Shown here: in pieces, positions 37,495-46,590 of the stretch | Position numbering within the stretch: position 1 is the stretch's first letter | Layout of the letters: each line of letters starts with the position of its first letter | Origin: Vreelandella zhaodongensis | Lineage (GTDB): Bacteria > Pseudomonadota > Gammaproteobacteria > Pseudomonadales > Halomonadaceae | Length of the DNA: 64,000 bases | Direction: 5' to 3' | Assembly (NCBI RefSeq): GCF_013415115.1 | Contig: NZ_JACCDD010000010.1 | Span: forward strand, 49,703-113,702 | Program-made: the position numbers and the translations under genes | Notes under the pieces: generated by a model | The model's database searches: none | What the model was told of the DNA's origin: nothing | What the model saw: only the letters and a program-made list of their open reading frames with translations

Positions 37495-38205
37495 TTAAAA
37501 TAATCGTGATAACAGCGCCGTCACGGCGGTCTCTACCCGCAGGATGCGAGGGCCAAGGTGCATGCCTTCGCAGCCTGCCTCAAGCAGCTTTTCGACTTCC
37601 CAAGGAATAAATCCGCCTTCGGGCCCAACAAGCAGCAGGGTTCTTTCCTGGATATCGCGTGGGCAAGCTTGGGTCATGCCTGGGTGAGCGACCAAACCGC
37701 GGTGTCCGTTAAGCAGAGTAGGTAGCTGTTCTTCTAAGAAGGGGCGAAATCCTTTGCTTAGCGTAACGGTGGGGAGATGGGTATCGCGCGCTTGTTCAAG
37801 ACCTAATACTAAATGCTGATGAATTTTCTCTGGGCGCAGTTCAGGCGACTGCCAGTAGCTTTTTTCAACGCGTTTTGTATGTAGTAACGTGATGCTTTTC
37901 ACGCCAAGAGCCGTCACATGCTCAAGCGTTCGTGCCAACATTCTTGGCCTGGGGAGTGCTAGCACTAAATGCACCGGTAGGGGCGGTGGGGGGGCTTCAT
38001 TGAGGCTTTCTAGAGAAAATATTGCCTGTGTATCGCTGAGTTCAACTAATTGCGCCTTCCCCATCGCCCCCCCCTGTAGGCCGACAGTCAGCTGGTTTCC
38101 CGCGGTAGCGCGGTGTACTTCGCGTAAATGAGTGATGCGGCGCGCGTCGGTGAGGTAAGCATAAGCACCTTCCACTTCGCTCGGATCCAGCAGAATCAGA
38201 TTCAT
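37495..38205 (-). CDS. rsmE: 16S rRNA (uracil-1498-N3)-methyltransferase
   Basis: A 236-residue SPOUT methyltransferase that modifies U1498 in the decoding region. HLREVHRATAGNQLTVG forms the N-terminal PUA-like part; LLVGPEGGFIPWEVE and LGPRILRVETAVTALLS are the SAM-knot motifs. Convergent with the protease-like gene and divergent from phaR. Confidence 0.95.
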   Translation of the reverse strand: MNLILLDPSEVEGAYAYLTDARRITHLREVHRATAGNQLTVGLQGGAMGKAQLVELSDTQAIFSLESLNEAPPPPLPVHLVLALPRPRMLARTLEHVTALGVKSITLLHTKRVEKSYWQSPELRPEKIHQHLVLGLEQARDTHLPTVTLSKGFRPFLEEQLPTLLNGHRGLVAHPGMTQACPRDIQERTLLLVGPEGGFIPWEVEKLLEAGCEGMHLGPRILRVETAVTALLSRLF

Positions 38206-38340
38206 GGTTATCGTCTATTGGTCATAAAGAAAGCGCGTCTAACAGCATTAATCCGTTATGGTGGCTTGCATAGGTGTATGTTGCAGGCACAATAGCAGCA
38301 ATGGCAACAAAAGCCTGTACCGTGTTCAAGGAGATGCGCC

Positions 38341-38805
38341 GTGCGCGTAATTCGTAAATATGCAAACCGTCGGTTATACGACACCCAGCAAAGCCGTTAT
38401 GTAACGCTTGAAGATCTGCGACGTCTGATTATCGAAGAAGAGCCGTTCCGCGTCGAGGATGCAAAAAGCGGTGAGGATCTAACACGCACTATTCTTCTGT
38501 CGATTATTATCGAGCAAGAGCAAGCAGATAGTGAAGCTGAAGTATTCTCTAATGATCTGCTCGCTCAGCTTATCCGTGTTTACGATATGTCGTCGCCCTT
38601 GCCGCTGTCGCGTTATTTAGAGCAAGGTACTCAGCTAATGCTGGAGCAGCAAAAGCGTATGCAAAGCCAATGGAAGAATGCGATACGCCACTCTCCCATT
38701 GAGTTTATGCGCGAATTAGCTGAAGAAAATATGCGCTTTTGGCAAAACACGCTGAACCAGCCGACACAAACGGATGACGACGACAAGTCGGATAAAGGCT
38801 CCTAA
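38341..38805 (+). CDS. phaR: Polyhydroxyalkanoate synthesis regulator PhaR
   Basis: A 154-residue DNA- and PHA-binding repressor that controls phasin and PHA genes in storage-polymer producers. RVIRKYANRRLYDTQQSRYV is the typical N-terminal DNA-binding domain; the middle has two PHB_acc repeats (LLSIIIEQEQAD). The start is GTG 38341 with AAGGAG upstream. PHA synthase and phasin genes are not in the window. Confidence 0.93.
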   Translation: MRVIRKYANRRLYDTQQSRYVTLEDLRRLIIEEEPFRVEDAKSGEDLTRTILLSIIIEQEQADSEAEVFSNDLLAQLIRVYDMSSPLPLSRYLEQGTQLMLEQQKRMQSQWKNAIRHSPIEFMRELAEENMRFWQNTLNQPTQTDDDDKSDKGS

Positions 38806-38887
38806 CGCCACTGACACCTGCGTTGTGGCATAATGCGCTCCAGCTATAAATCAACGACGCCCAATTAGGCTCTCCCGTTTAAGAAGG

Positions 38888-40186
38888 ATGATGATGAACG
38901 TTTTGATGATTGGTGGCGGCGGCCGCGAGCATGCGCTGGCGTGGAAGCTAGCGCAGTCCAGTGACGTTGAACAGGTGTTTGTTGCGCCAGGCAATGTTGG
39001 GACGGCCACTGAACCCAAGCTGACCAATGTGAATATTGGGGCAACGGATCTGGATGCTTTAGTTGAGTTTGCCCAGAGTAAGCAGGTTGCGTTAACGGTG
39101 GTGGGCCCTGAAGCGCCACTGGTTGAGGGTGTTGTTGATCGCTTTCAAGCGGCGGGCTTAACGATTTTTGGCCCCACACAACGTGCTGCCCAGTTGGAAG
39201 GTTCGAAATCGTTTACCAAAGACTTTCTGGCACGACACCAGATTCCAACAGCCAACTATCAAACCTTCACCGCAGTAGAGCCAGCGCTTGCTTATCTAGC
39301 CGATATGGGGGCGCCTATCGTCATCAAAGCTGACGGTTTGGCGGCAGGCAAGGGCGTTATTGTTGCGATGAGCGAAGCTGAGGCTGAATCGGCTATTCGC
39401 GATATGTTAGAAGCGAATGCGTTTGGCGATGCAGGCGCTCGCGTAGTAATTGAAGAGTTTCTGGAAGGTGAGGAAGCTAGTTTTATCGTCATGGTAGATG
39501 GTGAGAATGTGGTGCCTATGGCGACTAGTCAAGATCATAAGCGTGCCTATGATGGTGACACTGGCCCCAATACGGGCGGTATGGGCGCATACTCACCTGC
39601 GCCAGTGGTTACCCCAGAGGTCGATGCCCGCATTATGGAAAGGGTGATTCTGCCCACGGTGCGCGGCATGGCGGAAGAAGGGAACCCGTATACAGGGTTC
39701 TTGTACGCAGGCTTGATGATTGATGCTGACGGTAACCCCAAGGTTATTGAGTACAACTGTCGTTTTGGGGATCCTGAAACCCAGCCCATCATGATGAGGC
39801 TAACCTCTGATTTCGCAGCACTCTGTTTGGCTGGCGCGAATGGTGAGCTTGCCGATAAGCAGTGCGAGTGGGACAGCCGTGCTGCGGTAGGTGTAGTGAT
39901 GGCGGCCGGTGGCTACCCCGGCAACTACCGCAAGGGTGATGTTATCCACGGCCTATTAGACGCAGAGCAAGCGCAGTGCAAAGTGTTTCATGCAGGCACT
40001 GCAAAGGCCGCTGGAGGAGGTATCACCACGGCCGGAGGTCGCGTACTGTGTGTCACTGCATTAGGTGACACGGTGTCCGCCGCTCAGCAGCAGGCGTACC
40101 AGGGGGTTAAGGCGATTCATTGGGAAGGCGCTGAGTTTCGTCGTGATATTGCTTTCCGAGCGATTGTGCGGGAACAGCAGCTATAG
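38888..40186 (+). CDS. purD: Phosphoribosylamine-glycine ligase
   Basis: A 432-residue ATP-grasp enzyme, second step of purine synthesis. Motifs: MIGGGGREHALAWKL, VVGPEAPLVEGV, KADGLAAGKGV, GDTGPNTGGMGAYSP and EYNCRFGDPETQ. Three ATG codons in a row open the gene; AAGAAGG lies just before the first. It is not followed by purH here, so the gene stands apart from other pur genes. Confidence 0.96.
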   Translation: MMMNVLMIGGGGREHALAWKLAQSSDVEQVFVAPGNVGTATEPKLTNVNIGATDLDALVEFAQSKQVALTVVGPEAPLVEGVVDRFQAAGLTIFGPTQRAAQLEGSKSFTKDFLARHQIPTANYQTFTAVEPALAYLADMGAPIVIKADGLAAGKGVIVAMSEAEAESAIRDMLEANAFGDAGARVVIEEFLEGEEASFIVMVDGENVVPMATSQDHKRAYDGDTGPNTGGMGAYSPAPVVTPEVDARIMERVILPTVRGMAEEGNPYTGFLYAGLMIDADGNPKVIEYNCRFGDPETQPIMMRLTSDFAALCLAGANGELADKQCEWDSRAAVGVVMAAGGYPGNYRKGDVIHGLLDAEQAQCKVFHAGTAKAAGGGITTAGGRVLCVTALGDTVSAAQQQAYQGVKAIHWEGAEFRRDIAFRAIVREQQL

Positions 40187-40229
40187 GTTGGTGAGCTGAA
40201 GTCAAACCGTCACCGATAAGGAGCAAAGT

Positions 40230-40670
40230 ATGGAGCGTGTCACGCTAGACTTTCCCACGACAGCGATTATTCATCGGCACTCGCTGACGGTGCGCGTTAC
40301 GGATATGAATTACGGGCGGCACCTAGGGCACGATGCGTTGATATCACTGCTGCATGAAGCCCGCGTCCATGCCTTTGCTGCGTTAGGTTTGCCTGAGTGG
40401 GATATGAAGGGATACCCGAGCATCGTCGCTGATTTAGCCGTTCAGTATCAGCATGAAGCGCGCTGGCCTGATGCTTTAACGATTGAAACGGCAGTGCCTG
40501 AACCTGAGGGAAAGGCACTGACGATTTATCAGCGTATTTGCAACGCTGAAACCGACAAGGTGGTGGCAACCGCCCGTGTGAATCAGTTGCTTGTAGACCT
40601 TACATCGGGTCGGCCTGTGAGTATACCTGATAAGGTCAAACTGGCTATTGCCCAGGCAAGAGGTGCTTAA
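40230..40670 (+). CDS. Acyl-CoA thioesterase, hotdog fold
   Basis: A 146-residue protein of the 4-hydroxybenzoyl-CoA thioesterase type (YbgC/FadM-like). VTDMNYGRHLGHDALISLLHEARV aligns in pieces with the hotdog helix and its catalytic region, although the usual first Asp-x-x-x-H block reads TDMNYGRHLGHD. Substrate unknown. AAGGAG precedes the ATG; the next gene starts 3 bases after its stop. Confidence 0.85.
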   Translation: MERVTLDFPTTAIIHRHSLTVRVTDMNYGRHLGHDALISLLHEARVHAFAALGLPEWDMKGYPSIVADLAVQYQHEARWPDALTIETAVPEPEGKALTIYQRICNAETDKVVATARVNQLLVDLTSGRPVSIPDKVKLAIAQARGA

Positions 40671-40673
40671 TTA

Positions 40674-41546
40674 ATGTCTCGGGAATATCCGATTATAGCG
40701 ATTACGGGCTCTTCTGGGGCGGGCACTACCACCGTTCGGCGTAGCTTTGAACGCATGTTTTTGCGTGAGGATGTGCATTCGGCGATGGTGGATGGCGATG
40801 CCTTTCACCGCTACACTCGCGATGACCTGCAGAGAATTTTTCGTGATGAACCCGAGCGCAAAGATGAGCTGTCTCATTTTGCCGTAGAGGCTAATCTGCT
40901 TGATCGGCTTGAAGGGTTGTTTATCGAGTATGGAGAGCATGGTTCAGGTACGTTCCGCCACTATATCCATGCAGAAGATAAGCAAAAAATTGAGGCTGGT
41001 TATCGTGTGGGAACGTTCACCGAGTGGCAGTCGTTGCCCTGCGGTACCGACCTGCTTTTTTACGAAGGGCTGCATGGTGGCTTGGTGACGCAAGAGTATG
41101 ATATCGCCCGCCACGTAGACCTGTTGGTGGGAGTCGCGCCTACCATGAATCTGGAATGGATTCAGAAGATCGACCGAGATACTAAGTTGCGTGGATACTC
41201 TCAAGAGGCGGTAATCGATACCATTCTAGGGCGCATGGATGATTACGTGCGTTATATCCAGCCACAATTTTCACGTACCCATATTAATTTTCAGCGTGTG
41301 CCTACCGTCGATACGTCGAACCCTTTTGAGGTTCAGGATATTCCTACCGATGCGGAATCGTTTGTGGTGATTCGCTTTCGAGATCCATCAACCGTGGATT
41401 TTCCTTGGCTATTGGCGATGATAAAAGACTCATTTATGACACGTCCGCACACGTTGGTCGTGCCGGGGGCACGTATGTCGCTTGCCATGGAGCTAATATT
41501 AGCGCCGCTGGTTCGTCATCTGCTTGCCCAGCGTCGTTTTCGCTAG
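40674..41546 (+). CDS. prkB: Phosphoribulokinase-like kinase (E. coli PrkB type)
   Basis: A 290-residue P-loop kinase with G-S-S-G-A-G-T-T-T at about residues 12-20 and VDGDAFHRYTRDDL. It matches the short PRK-like proteins of non-autotrophic gammaproteobacteria, whose substrate is unknown; no Rubisco or other Calvin-cycle gene is present. Cotranscribed with the thioesterase. It is not related to the PrkA protein earlier in the window despite the similar name. Confidence 0.9.
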   Translation: MSREYPIIAITGSSGAGTTTVRRSFERMFLREDVHSAMVDGDAFHRYTRDDLQRIFRDEPERKDELSHFAVEANLLDRLEGLFIEYGEHGSGTFRHYIHAEDKQKIEAGYRVGTFTEWQSLPCGTDLLFYEGLHGGLVTQEYDIARHVDLLVGVAPTMNLEWIQKIDRDTKLRGYSQEAVIDTILGRMDDYVRYIQPQFSRTHINFQRVPTVDTSNPFEVQDIPTDAESFVVIRFRDPSTVDFPWLLAMIKDSFMTRPHTLVVPGARMSLAMELILAPLVRHLLAQRRFR

Positions 41547-41586
41547 CTAGATCGTGATATTACCTATAAAAAAGAAGGAGGCCGCC

Positions 41587-41928
41587 ATGGATTGCCTGTT
41601 TTGCAAAATTATTAATCGCGAGATTCCTGCTGATATTGTGTACGAAGACGAGTATGTGTTGGCATTCAATGACATTAATCCTCAGGCGCCAACGCACCAA
41701 CTGATTATTCCAAAAAAGCATATTGCCACGCTTAACGATATTACACCTGAAGACTTGGCTGTGGTTGGGCGTTTGCAGTACACCGCAGCGCAGTTGGCTA
41801 AACAGCAAGGCTTCGCAGAAGATGGTTATCGGGTTGTCATGAACTGCAATGAGATGGGTGGCCAAACCGTTTACCATATTCACATGCATTTGATGGGGGG
41901 GCGGCAGTTCACTTGGCCTGCAGGCTGA
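41587..41928 (+). CDS. hinT: HIT-family nucleotide phosphoramidase HinT
   Basis: A 113-residue purine nucleoside phosphoramidase. It begins [21 protein letters not shown] and has the histidine triad H-I-H-M-H in [11 protein letters not shown] near the end. ATG 41587 follows GAAGGAGG; the frame opens earlier at 41554 but that start would add 11 unrelated residues. A bidirectional terminator follows. Confidence 0.95.
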   Translation: MDCLFCKIINREIPADIVYEDEYVLAFNDINPQAPTHQLIIPKKHIATLNDITPEDLAVVGRLQYTAAQLAKQQGFAEDGYRVVMNCNEMGGQTVYHIHMHLMGGRQFTWPAG

Positions 41929-41980
41929 TAGAGGCGGGGTTTGAAAAAGGCCGATCGTATATTCTGCTCTGTGCATACCT

Positions 41981-42018
41981 AAACGCATAAAGCCCCTAGA
42001 GAGGGGCTTTATGCGTTT
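41981..42018. terminator. Bidirectional terminator between hinT and ettA
   Basis: AAACGCATAAAGCCCC and GGGGCTTTATGCGTTT, perfect 16-bp arms with a 6-base loop, between convergent genes. T-rich arms on both strands make it a two-way intrinsic terminator. Confidence 0.9.
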
Positions 42019-42042
42019 CTAGCGGTGTGACTACGATGCCGA

Positions 42043-43704
42043 TTAGGCGTCGATGCGCTTATACTTCATCCGCTTAGGCGTGTCGTTACCCACGCGCTTT
42101 TTGTGGTCTTCTTCATATTCAGTGTAGTTCCCATCGAAGAAGACGACTTCTGAATCGCCTTCGAAGGCGAGAATGTGCGTAGCGATACGGTCAAGGAACC
42201 AGCGGTCGTGAGAGATCACCATCGCGCAGCCCGGGAAGGCCAGTAGCGCTTCTTCCAAGGCGCGTAAGGTCTCGATGTCCAGGTCGTTTGAGGGCTCATC
42301 TAACAGCAGTACGTTCGCGCCTTGTTTAAGCGTTTGGGCAAGCTGCAGACGGCCGCGTTCACCACCAGAAAGCTCATCTAGACGCTTCTGCTGATCATTG
42401 CCTTTAAAGTTAAAACGACCAACGTATGCACGCGAGGAGACTTCGTAGCCATTGATGTTGAGGATGTCCTGCCCGTCAGAGACGGCTTCCCAAACAGTTT
42501 GCTTGTCGTCGAGGGCATCGCGTAGCTGCTCAACGTAGGCAATATCGACAGTCTCACCAATCACTACTTCGCCAGCATCAGGCTGTTCTTGGCCGGTGAC
42601 GAGTTTGAACAGTGTTGATTTACCGGCCCCGTTGCCGCCCACGATCCCTACAATAGCCCCTTGGGGAATGGTAAAAGAGAGGTCCTGGTAGAGCAGTTTG
42701 TCATCAAACCGTTTGGTCACGTTATGGAACTCGATGACCTTATCACCCAGGCGTGGGCCAGGTGGAATATAGATTTCGTTCGTTTCATTACGCTTTTGGA
42801 AATCGCCAGACTGCATCTCTTCAAAGCGGTTAAGGCGCGCCTTGCTCTTCGCCTGGCGTCCTTTGGTGTTACTGCGCACCCACTCAAGTTCTTGCTTGAT
42901 AGCTTTCTGACGCGATACTTCCTGCTTGGCTTCCTGGTTCAGACGCTGCTCTTTCTGCTCCAGCCACTGAGAGTAGTTGCCTTCAAAGGGGATGCCTTGG
43001 CCACGGTCAAGCTCCAGAATCCATCCAGCAACGTTGTCTAGGAAGTAACGGTCGTGGGTGATCGCCACGACGGTGCCATTATAGTCGTGCAAGAAGCGCT
43101 CTAGCCAAGCCACGGATTCGGCATCAAGGTGGTTGGTAGGCTCGTCGAGCAGCAGCATGTCAGGGCTTGAAAGTAGCAGACGACACAACGCTACGCGGCG
43201 GCGCTCACCTCCTGAAAGGTTACCAACTTTGGCATCCCAGGGCGGCAGGCGCAGAGCTTCGGCTGCTACTTCCAGCTTGCGTTCAAGGTTGTGAGCATCA
43301 GCGGCTTCAATAATATTTTCCAGACGCGCCTGCTCACTGGCTAAGGCATCAAAATCTGCATCAGGTTCAGCATAAGCGGCATACACCGCGTTTAGCTTTT
43401 CCTGAGCTTCTTTAATAGCGCCCAAGGCTTCTTCTACCGTGTCGCGAACGTTCTTTTCGTCATCAAGCTGTGGCTCCTGGGGGAGGTAGCCCACATTGAT
43501 ACCTGGCATCGGACGAGCTTCACCTTCAAACTCCTTATCGACACCGGCCATAATGCGTAGCAGTGTGGATTTACCGGCACCATTCAAACCCAGTACGCCA
43601 ATTTTGGCCCCTGGAAAGAATGATAGCGAAATATCCTTGAGAATTTGCTTTTTGGGTGGCACAACTTTGCCAACCCGGTTCATGGTGAATACGTATTGCG
43701 CCAT
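42043..43704 (-). CDS. ettA: Energy-dependent translational throttle protein EttA (ABC-F)
   Basis: A 553-residue ABC-F protein that binds the ribosomal E site and gates early elongation by ATP/ADP ratio. Two ATPase domains are complete: GLNGAGKST, LSGGERRR and LLLDEPTNHLD, then GGNGAGKST, LSGGERGR and LLLDEPSNDLD. Between them is the linker with KSKARLNRFEEM. It begins MAQYVFTMNRVGKVVPPK as EttA does. No transmembrane segments. Confidence 0.95.
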   Translation of the reverse strand: MAQYVFTMNRVGKVVPPKKQILKDISLSFFPGAKIGVLGLNGAGKSTLLRIMAGVDKEFEGEARPMPGINVGYLPQEPQLDDEKNVRDTVEEALGAIKEAQEKLNAVYAAYAEPDADFDALASEQARLENIIEAADAHNLERKLEVAAEALRLPPWDAKVGNLSGGERRRVALCRLLLSSPDMLLLDEPTNHLDAESVAWLERFLHDYNGTVVAITHDRYFLDNVAGWILELDRGQGIPFEGNYSQWLEQKEQRLNQEAKQEVSRQKAIKQELEWVRSNTKGRQAKSKARLNRFEEMQSGDFQKRNETNEIYIPPGPRLGDKVIEFHNVTKRFDDKLLYQDLSFTIPQGAIVGIVGGNGAGKSTLFKLVTGQEQPDAGEVVIGETVDIAYVEQLRDALDDKQTVWEAVSDGQDILNINGYEVSSRAYVGRFNFKGNDQQKRLDELSGGERGRLQLAQTLKQGANVLLLDEPSNDLDIETLRALEEALLAFPGCAMVISHDRWFLDRIATHILAFEGDSEVVFFDGNYTEYEEDHKKRVGNDTPKRMKYKRIDA

Positions 43705-43860
43705 GGAAATCCGTTAGGTTGTTGGAGAAAAGAGTCGCAGCAGTGTGCTGGCGTAGGATTAGATGATAGTGCTCAGCGCGGACAAAGGCCAGAAGTGCGG
43801 ATGATTAGTCACCGCTAAAATAGCCATTAACTCGTCAGGGGTTAACCACGTCTTGCCTGC

Positions 43861-43888
43861 TTAGGGGTAATTTTACAATTACCCCTAA
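43861..43888. repeat. Perfect 12-bp inverted repeat upstream of ettA
   Basis: TTAGGGGTAATT, loop TTAC, AATTACCCCTAA. It lies between ettA and the small gene at 43941-44153, both on the minus strand, 53 bases after the small gene's stop. It could end that transcript although no T-tract follows, or act as an operator. Confidence 0.75.
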
Positions 43889-43940
43889 CGCCTGTACGGC
43901 ATGATGCGGCCACAAAAAATTGCCAGCATGAGTGACGAGG

Positions 43941-44153
43941 TTACTCCTCCTCATCCCAATCATCTTCAATGGCTCGCTGGAGGCGGCGTTCTTCAAGCCA
44001 TGCCTCTACCTGACGGCGGGCGCGGAGCGTGTCTGCTTTGCTGGGCTTGCTTTTACTATAATGATCGTCATTGACGGCATCTAAGTTTTCGAACTCATCA
44101 GCGTCGAGTGCGTCATTTGTATAAGTTTCACGATTTAAGGGGTCACGGCTCAT
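43941..44153 (-). CDS. Small acidic protein, PA3496-like
   Basis: A 70-residue soluble protein with an acidic N-terminal half, a basic helix (ADTLRARRQVEAWLEERRLQ) and an acidic DDWDEEE tail. From memory it resembles the PA3496 family, annotated as putative envelope-integrity proteins. AGGG lies upstream of the ATG. Function uncertain. Confidence 0.7.
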   Translation of the reverse strand: MSRDPLNRETYTNDALDADEFENLDAVNDDHYSKSKPSKADTLRARRQVEAWLEERRLQRAIEDDWDEEE

Positions 44154-44314
44154 GGTATGCCCTCCAACCCAAGCCGGCGTACCGGCATCACAACGGCTTT
44201 TTGCCCTGTGGATTTAAAAGACAAAAAGTGCCTAGCGCTATTTTGCGCTTAGCCGCTATATATCGCTACTTGGGTTGAATTGCAAGCCTCGGCGCGTTTT
44301 TTATATATGATTTT

Positions 44315-44755
44315 TTATTCGGTCAGTTCCTGCTGCTTTTGAAGTGCCGCCAGTGCTTGCTGAGCTTCAACGCGCTCAGTGACATCTTTTTGTACACCAA
44401 TGTAGTACATCAGCTTGTCCGCTTCATCGTAAACGGGGGTGATGGAGAGCTCGTTCCAGAACATGGTGCCGTCTTTACGGTAATTACGCAGCACTTCGCG
44501 GGAAGGGCGGCCATCTTTTAATGCATCGCGAATGGAGCTGAGCGCATCTTGATCGCGGTCTTCATTCTGTAGAAAACGGCAATCGCGATACAGAATTTCA
44601 TCTGCACTGTAGCCAGTGAGGCGCTCAAACCCTTTGTTGACGTAGATAAGAATGTTCTCGTCGCCTTCTTGTTCTGCAACGACGATACCATCTTCAGAAG
44701 CGTCAACAATACGCTCAAGTAGCTCTGGGCTGATCAAAGGAGATCGTTTCATCAA
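44315..44755 (-). CDS. Short LOV blue-light photoreceptor
   Basis: A 146-residue protein that is one LOV/PAS domain plus short flanking helices. The flavin-binding motif reads Y-R-D-C-R-F-L-Q at residues 56-63, with Cys59 the expected photo-adduct cysteine; NYRKDGTMFWNELSITPV and YYIGVQKDVTER complete the core. It strongly resembles the short LOV proteins of Pseudomonas putida (PpSB1/PpSB2-LOV), which lack an effector domain. It probably signals by changes in dimerisation through its terminal helices. No obvious partner lies next to it. Confidence 0.92.
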   Translation of the reverse strand: MMKRSPLISPELLERIVDASEDGIVVAEQEGDENILIYVNKGFERLTGYSADEILYRDCRFLQNEDRDQDALSSIRDALKDGRPSREVLRNYRKDGTMFWNELSITPVYDEADKLMYYIGVQKDVTERVEAQQALAALQKQQELTE

Positions 44756-44925
44756 TGGGTTCCTGTTGCTGCTCTCGTTCTTCCGTAGCTATGGCGCTGT
44801 TCAGCAGCGCGGAGCTAATCGGCATTTCCTATTACTTGGTAAAGGTAGAATAGCAAAAACCCAGCTAACCACCGCTAATTCGTTACCATCATGGCGAGCG
44901 TTGTGTTGCATTGCAATCGGCAGCG

Positions 44926-46239
44926 CTATTCTGCCTCAGGTAATCGGTGAGCCGATAACATCGCGCAAAAGGCCGTGCCAGCCAGCACCAGTAGCAGTGG
45001 CGCACTACCTAGCCATTGCGCTAGGCCGCCAATAGCTCCACCGACCAGCAGCATCAAAACGCCGGTTAACGTATTAGACAGCGCAACGTATAGCGCGCGA
45101 TTATCCTGGTTGGCGATATCGACTAAGTAAGTTTTACGGCCAAGGCGTGCGCCGTGATGGACAATGACCAGTAGGGCATAAATAAGCGCGTAGGGCCAAA
45201 CGCTCTGGCTCCATGCGCCAGGTAGCCACGCTAAACTGGCGCCAAGCAGGCAGCAAATGGCAGTGCCGATAGCCGCATCTCTCATCACGCACCGACTCGA
45301 CTGATCCGCTCGTTTTCCCCATACAGGGCTTGCCACCATCGCAGCCACGCCCGATAGCACCACCAGTAGACCTAGGCCGCCCAAGTTAGTGCCGCTTTGC
45401 TGTTGGCCTAGCAAGGCTAAATAGGGCAGTGCCAGTGCGCTAGAGAGTAGTAGAGCGCGGGCCACATTAAAGTGTAAAAAGTGGCGGTCCTCTTGGAGCA
45501 AGGAGAGTCCCAATTGAATGCTGTTCCACGCATTTTCTCCGCCGTCAACAGCGCCAGGTGCTTCAGCAATGCGTGCGGCACAAGCTGCATTCAGCAGCCA
45601 TCCTGCCGCAGCAATAGCAAGCAAAATAGCGAGTGCTATATTGCCGGGCTGGTCGCCAAACCACATCAATACTCCACCTGCGGTTAGTGTTGCGGCTCCT
45701 GATAAGCTGCCGCTCCACCCCATCAAGGTTCCGCGGCGCCCTTTGGCGATGGTTTTACCCAGTACGTCTTTGGTGGCTATTGATGAAAGCCCCCTCGCCA
45801 ATGCCAGTAACATCAGCGTGCCTAAGACCAATATCCCTCCCGAGATGCCACTACCTATCAGTGCCAACAGCGCCAAAGCAAGCGCTGCAAGTGCTTGCAA
45901 TAACGCACCTGCGACCCAAGCCCACTTGCGTTTTGGTTTTAAACGAATAAAACCCGCAACAAATAGCTGGGGGAGCAGTGCTCCCGCTTCGCGGATGGGA
46001 ACTAATAATCCAACCATCCAAACAGGGGCACCAATAATCCCCATGAGCCAGGGGAGTACCAAGCGGGCACTAGATAATTCATCGGCTACCTTATTGCCTA
46101 ATGAAGCACCAAGGTGGAGGAGAAAATTACGCGGTTGCTCATTGCACGCATTTTCGGGGATGTCATCGCACATTCGGCTGTCATCATCGCCTGTCAGCCA
46201 CTCGTATATGCGGGATTGAGAAACATTATTTTCGGCCAT
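44926..46239 (-). CDS. MFS transporter of unknown substrate
   Basis: A 437-residue polytopic protein with about 10-12 hydrophobic segments. A hydrophilic N-terminal leader of about 40 residues (EWLTGDDDSRMCDDIPENACN) precedes the first helix, longer than usual. LVLPWLMGIIGAPVWMVGLLVPIREAGALLPQ in pieces and GRRGTLMGWSGSLSGAATL look like MFS inner helices. GGAGACGCC precedes the ATG. Substrate cannot be inferred. Confidence 0.85.
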   Translation of the reverse strand: MAENNVSQSRIYEWLTGDDDSRMCDDIPENACNEQPRNFLLHLGASLGNKVADELSSARLVLPWLMGIIGAPVWMVGLLVPIREAGALLPQLFVAGFIRLKPKRKWAWVAGALLQALAALALALLALIGSGISGGILVLGTLMLLALARGLSSIATKDVLGKTIAKGRRGTLMGWSGSLSGAATLTAGGVLMWFGDQPGNIALAILLAIAAAGWLLNAACAARIAEAPGAVDGGENAWNSIQLGLSLLQEDRHFLHFNVARALLLSSALALPYLALLGQQQSGTNLGGLGLLVVLSGVAAMVASPVWGKRADQSSRCVMRDAAIGTAICCLLGASLAWLPGAWSQSVWPYALIYALLVIVHHGARLGRKTYLVDIANQDNRALYVALSNTLTGVLMLLVGGAIGGLAQWLGSAPLLLVLAGTAFCAMLSAHRLPEAE

Positions 46240-46320
46240 GGCGTCTCCTTGGCTGTTGCTAATGTAAGGTGACAGAATGAAATATAAGAATGCCCTGTTA
46301 AAACACGAAGGAGCCCCAGG

Positions 46321-46590
46321 ATGTCACGCATTCAAATACGTTATTGCACGCAGTGCCAATGGTTGCTGCGCAGCGCTTGGTATGCTCAAGAGCTGCTTTC
46401 TACGTTTGGTGAAAGCCTAGCAGAAGTGGCTTTATCTCCCTCTCATGGGGGCACCTTTGAGGTGTGGTGTGATGATGAGCTGTTGTGGGAAAGAAAGCGT
46501 GATGGTGGCTTTCCTGATATTAAAACCTTAAAGCAAAAGGTGCGGGATGAGATCGAGCCAGCTCGGGACTTGGGGCACATCGACCGATGA
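46321..46590 (+). CDS. SelT/SelW/SelH (Rdx) family thioredoxin-like protein
   Basis: An 89-residue protein with the family's R-Y-C-T-Q-C-Q-W motif at about residues 7-14; Cys stands where selenoproteins carry Sec. GGTFEVWCDDELLWERKRDGGFPDIKTLKQKVRD in pieces is typical. Presumed redox role. Its stop overlaps the EamA transporter start by 4 bases, so the pair is coupled. Confidence 0.92.
   Translation: MSRIQIRYCTQCQWLLRSAWYAQELLSTFGESLAEVALSPSHGGTFEVWCDDELLWERKRDGGFPDIKTLKQKVRDEIEPARDLGHIDR

Noticed and set aside
40674..41546. Evidence of a Calvin cycle from the phosphoribulokinase-like gene
   Set aside because: The protein is the short PrkB-type kinase common in heterotrophic gammaproteobacteria, and no Rubisco or related gene is present.
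45518..46219. A 233-codon plus-strand open frame
   Set aside because: It is entirely antisense to the MFS transporter gene, which has the membrane protein pattern; the shadow frame is low-complexity Pro/Ser/Ala.
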